Assembly (NCBI RefSeq): GCF_037975245.1
Contig: NC_092562.1
Coordinates: forward strand, 19,915,054 to 19,979,053
Reading direction: 5' to 3'
Origin: Apostichopus japonicus
Lineage: Eukaryota; Echinodermata; Holothuroidea; Aspidochirotida; Stichopodidae
Length of the DNA stretch: 64,000 nucleotides
The notes below the pieces were generated by a model. The model was given only the letters and a program-made list of their open reading frames with translations. It was not told where the DNA came from and made no database searches. The stretch's first letter is position 1. The number at the start of each line of letters is the position of its first letter. The position numbers and the translations under genes are program-made. Positions 61,328-64,000 of the stretch are shown piece by piece.

Positions 61328-63234
61328 AGTAGTGTCTGCACGATTTGAATAATGCACTTATTTTCCAGCATTCTTGTCTGGAACACAACTTTTTTTTTGT
61401 GGTCTGAAAGGGGAAGGGTACACCCGCCACAACACCCCCTAAATCAGACACTAAATACAGATCAAATAGTTGAAATATGCTCTTGGTTTTTTTTTTTTTT
61501 TGGGGGGGGGGGGGAATACTGCCTTTTCACCTATGATGTAAATCAAATTAAACTTCCAGATTTTGTAAATATTCCTTGATTTCAACCAAATAATCTTTAT
61601 ACTGGCATATGTTACCAATTGTAGGTTTAAAAAGAAACAATATGAGTACTTAATTATTGGTTGCAATAGTACAATGTGAGCTACTATAGAAATCTAACCC
61701 ATAGGATACATATATATTTAAGGAAATGAAAACAATTGCACAAGGAAAGTATGCATTCGTAACACAAAAACAGCTGAAGCAGGGGAGGGGGGCAGCTTCA
61801 ATAATATAATTGAGTGGTCAAGCCTCCCCCCCCAATAAACTTCTTTGATTAACCAATTATATACCTGGCATATCTATAACTATTTGAAAAGGCTTCAGAA
61901 ATTAGAAGAATGTTCCTATTAACGATATCTAATATGCCAAAGGGTCCCCAATAATTTTTTGTTCCACCTCTGCTGTAACACCATATATTATGGGACCAAG
62001 CAGATAACTGGGTTGCAGTTGCATTAACTATAGCAGGTCTTATTTTTTACATGAATAAAACATGGGAATAGAGCAATTTGGTGAAAGTGGAGGACCAACT
62101 ATGGTCACATAACAGGATGTGGGCAAGGTTGTACAGTAATACAGACATAAGACAAAGAGGGTCAATGTATTGTCTTATGAATTAAAACATTTCCAGCAAA
62201 AGGCAGGAGAAACTCCTCCCACAAGATTCTCATCTATATCAGTATGTTTATTAGGCCAGGGATGCCTACCCATAATTTTTACTTAGGTGCTATAGTAAAA
62301 AAAAATCAAAATGTTTTAAACTTAACAAAAACAAGAGCATCATTGTGTTTCAGTCACTTCCTTGCCTAGCAACTTTGGACCGCTTGTCACTAAAAAAGAT
62401 GAAGCAATTAAGAAAGGCAAGCCATAATGGACATTGAAGGCTCTTTTGAATTACATAGAATATCTCCTCTCATAAATATAATCATTAAATATTTATTTTT
62501 GTAATAATTATGTTTATATGTTTATCATCTCAGTTCATGGGTAAAAGACACTGGGTAGGGGCTCTTTGTAGGGGTCTGACAACCCCTTCCCGACCAGCAA
62601 TTTTGTCAGATATTTATTTTTTTTAACGTACAGACATACTACCTTCTTTTGACAAAATTTGGTCTATGGGCTAGAAGGGGTGAAATCAACCCGCCTTTTG
62701 GGGTTGGGTGAGGGTGACCTTTGTGGGGGTCTAACAACCCCTTCCCGACCAGGAATTTTGCCAGTTTTACACTTTTTGTAATGTACATCCATACTACTTC
62801 CTTTTGACAAAGTTTGGTCCATGGGCTAGATGGGATGAAATCAACCCTACTGGGGGTGACTTAGTGGGGGTCTGACAACCCCTTCCCGACCAGGAATTTT
62901 GTCAGTTTTGCACTTTTTGTAATGTACATCCATACAACTACCTTTTGACAAAGTTTGGTATTGCAAAAGTTTGGTCCATGGGCTAGATGGGGTGAAATCA
63001 ACCCAACTGGGGGTGACCTAGTTGGGGGTCTGACAACCCCTTCCCGACCAGGAATTTTGTCAGATGGGGTGAAATTGGCCCGCCCAGGGTTTTTTTTCAG
63101 GGGGTCTGGGGTCCGAACCCGACCACTGGGGTTGAGCTGACAATTTTTTTGTGAATGACCTAGATGGTCTAAGTAACTTTAAGGGGTCAAACCTTCTGGG
63201 CTAAATGGGGTGAAATCACATGGGACAGGCTCCC
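61328..63234. repeat. Long direct repeat, copy B (about 1.9 kb)
   Basis: It is nearly identical to 42492-44627, with scattered substitutions and small indels. It is about 230 bases shorter, mainly because its array has fewer units and an internal deletion joins GTCAG (63058-63062) to ATGGGGTGAAATTGGCCCG. It has no coding capacity beyond short frames. A unit of the array precedes it (61196-61327). Confidence 0.85.
62572..63130. repeat. Tandem array inside copy B, about 4 units
   Basis: GGGTCT(G/A)ACAACCCCTTCCC starts near 62574, 62728, 62868 and 63027, then the diverged GGGTCTGGGGTCCGAACCCG near 63101. The unit length and inner phrases are those of copy A, with one unit fewer. Confidence 0.85.
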
Positions 63235-63975
63235 AGACTAAAACAATCCAAGCATGTTTCTCTGTGTATACAAGCTGGGTGTCTACCTCATTGAAAGATG
63301 GATTCCAGCTATGTGGGCATGTACTGTACTGTGCTTCTCTGTGCTGTGAAGGGGGGAGGGGGAAGGGAGGGGGAAACAGAATGTTTGATTGTCACAAGGC
63401 AAAACCTTTCACTAAAAGGGTGGTATATCCATGGGCATCCGCAGAAAGCTTGCATGGCAGGGGCAAACACATTTCCAAGGTTGAATAAAAAATGTTTTGA
63501 CTTATGCTAGCGACATAATGTCATTATCACATTGAGTGTCAAAGGCGCAAAGCCCTTGCGTGGGGACTGGGGGTCCTCCCTGAGAATTTTTTTATAAATT
63601 AGATTGCTTCTGTGGCAATTTCCAATGCCAAAATCTTTGTGTTCCAGGATTTTTAAGTAAACAATATGCCTTTGATTAAAGTTAAATATCAGATCACAAC
63701 ATTTGTGGTACCTTTTGTTTGATTTTGTGGGGGAAGGGGAGGGGGAAGGGGAATTCCCAAGATGCATTTCCCAAAATGCATTTACCAATATTCAAATGAT
63801 TAGCAATAAGTGGGAAAAATCAGCCCTTGATGCCAAAAATAGCACCATGTTGCATCTATGCTTCTTAAACATGAAAGAGATTATTCTAAAGGAATACAGA
63901 CCTTGAAAGTGTCTTCTACAACCTATATTGTTAGAACTAGGTGAGCATAACATGTGTAATTGTCATAACCCCAAA
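63235..63975. other. Non-coding DNA before the candidate acceptor
   Basis: G-rich runs near 63351-63373 and 63730-63752. No exon is recognised before the splice-site-like tract at the window end. Confidence 0.4.
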
Positions 63976-64000
63976 ATTTCTGTCTTGTTCCAGGCGGAAT
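63976..64000 (+). other. Candidate 3' splice site and first bases of a downstream exon
   Basis: A pyrimidine-rich tract TTTCTGTCTTGTTCCAG ends at 63993 and is followed by GCGGAAT to the window edge. Joined to the phase-1 donor at 16416, the frame would read GGC GGA AT, giving Gly-Gly and then an incomplete codon, so it stays open. AG sites with a pyrimidine tract are common by chance. This is a candidate only, placed here because no better partner exon was recognised. Confidence 0.25.

Overview
The window reads as genomic DNA of an animal, not of a microbe. It is AT-rich and poor in CpG, has no long open reading frame, and carries many microsatellites, G or C homopolymer runs, tRNA-derived SINEs and small DNA transposons. 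The foldback elements built from short words recall the TU elements known from sea urchin, so a marine deuterostome, most likely an echinoderm, is my best guess. This is inference, not identification.

Only one coding piece can be supported well. It is a first coding exon at 16341-16416 on the + strand: a good Kozak ATG, an in-frame upstream stop, a clear signal peptide and a GTGAGT donor in phase 1. A good 3' splice site lies at the very end of the window (AG at 63992-63993). If it is used, nearly all of the right three quarters of the window is one intron of about 47.6 kb. No second coding exon could be recognised inside it. All other short open frames look like chance frames or lie in repeats.

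Layout. 1-37 kb is mostly unique-looking AT-rich DNA. It holds the first exon, one CTCF-like motif near 13.27 kb, scattered copies of a roughly 40-75 bp interspersed repeat, simple repeats and a perfect hairpin at 34.26 kb. 37-42 kb holds diverged tandem repeats and a degenerate minisatellite (39.3-40.3 kb). 42.5-44.6 kb and 61.3-63.2 kb are two near-identical direct copies of a roughly 2 kb element that ends in a short tandem array. 47-48.2 kb holds two non-autonomous hAT-like elements with 8-bp target duplications, set in a zone that repeats a GGTAACGGAGGG motif. 51.3-59 kb is a cluster of foldback elements from three families, whose inverted arms are all written in 16-bp words. tRNA-derived SINE sequence lies at 51.5-51.9 kb (- strand) and 61.0 kb (+ strand).

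The point most worth following is the foldback cluster. Three families with unrelated word sequences share one design: 16-bp words in direct tandem at the tips, and A/T-rich stretches or spacers further in. One member has an 8-bp target duplication with one mismatch.
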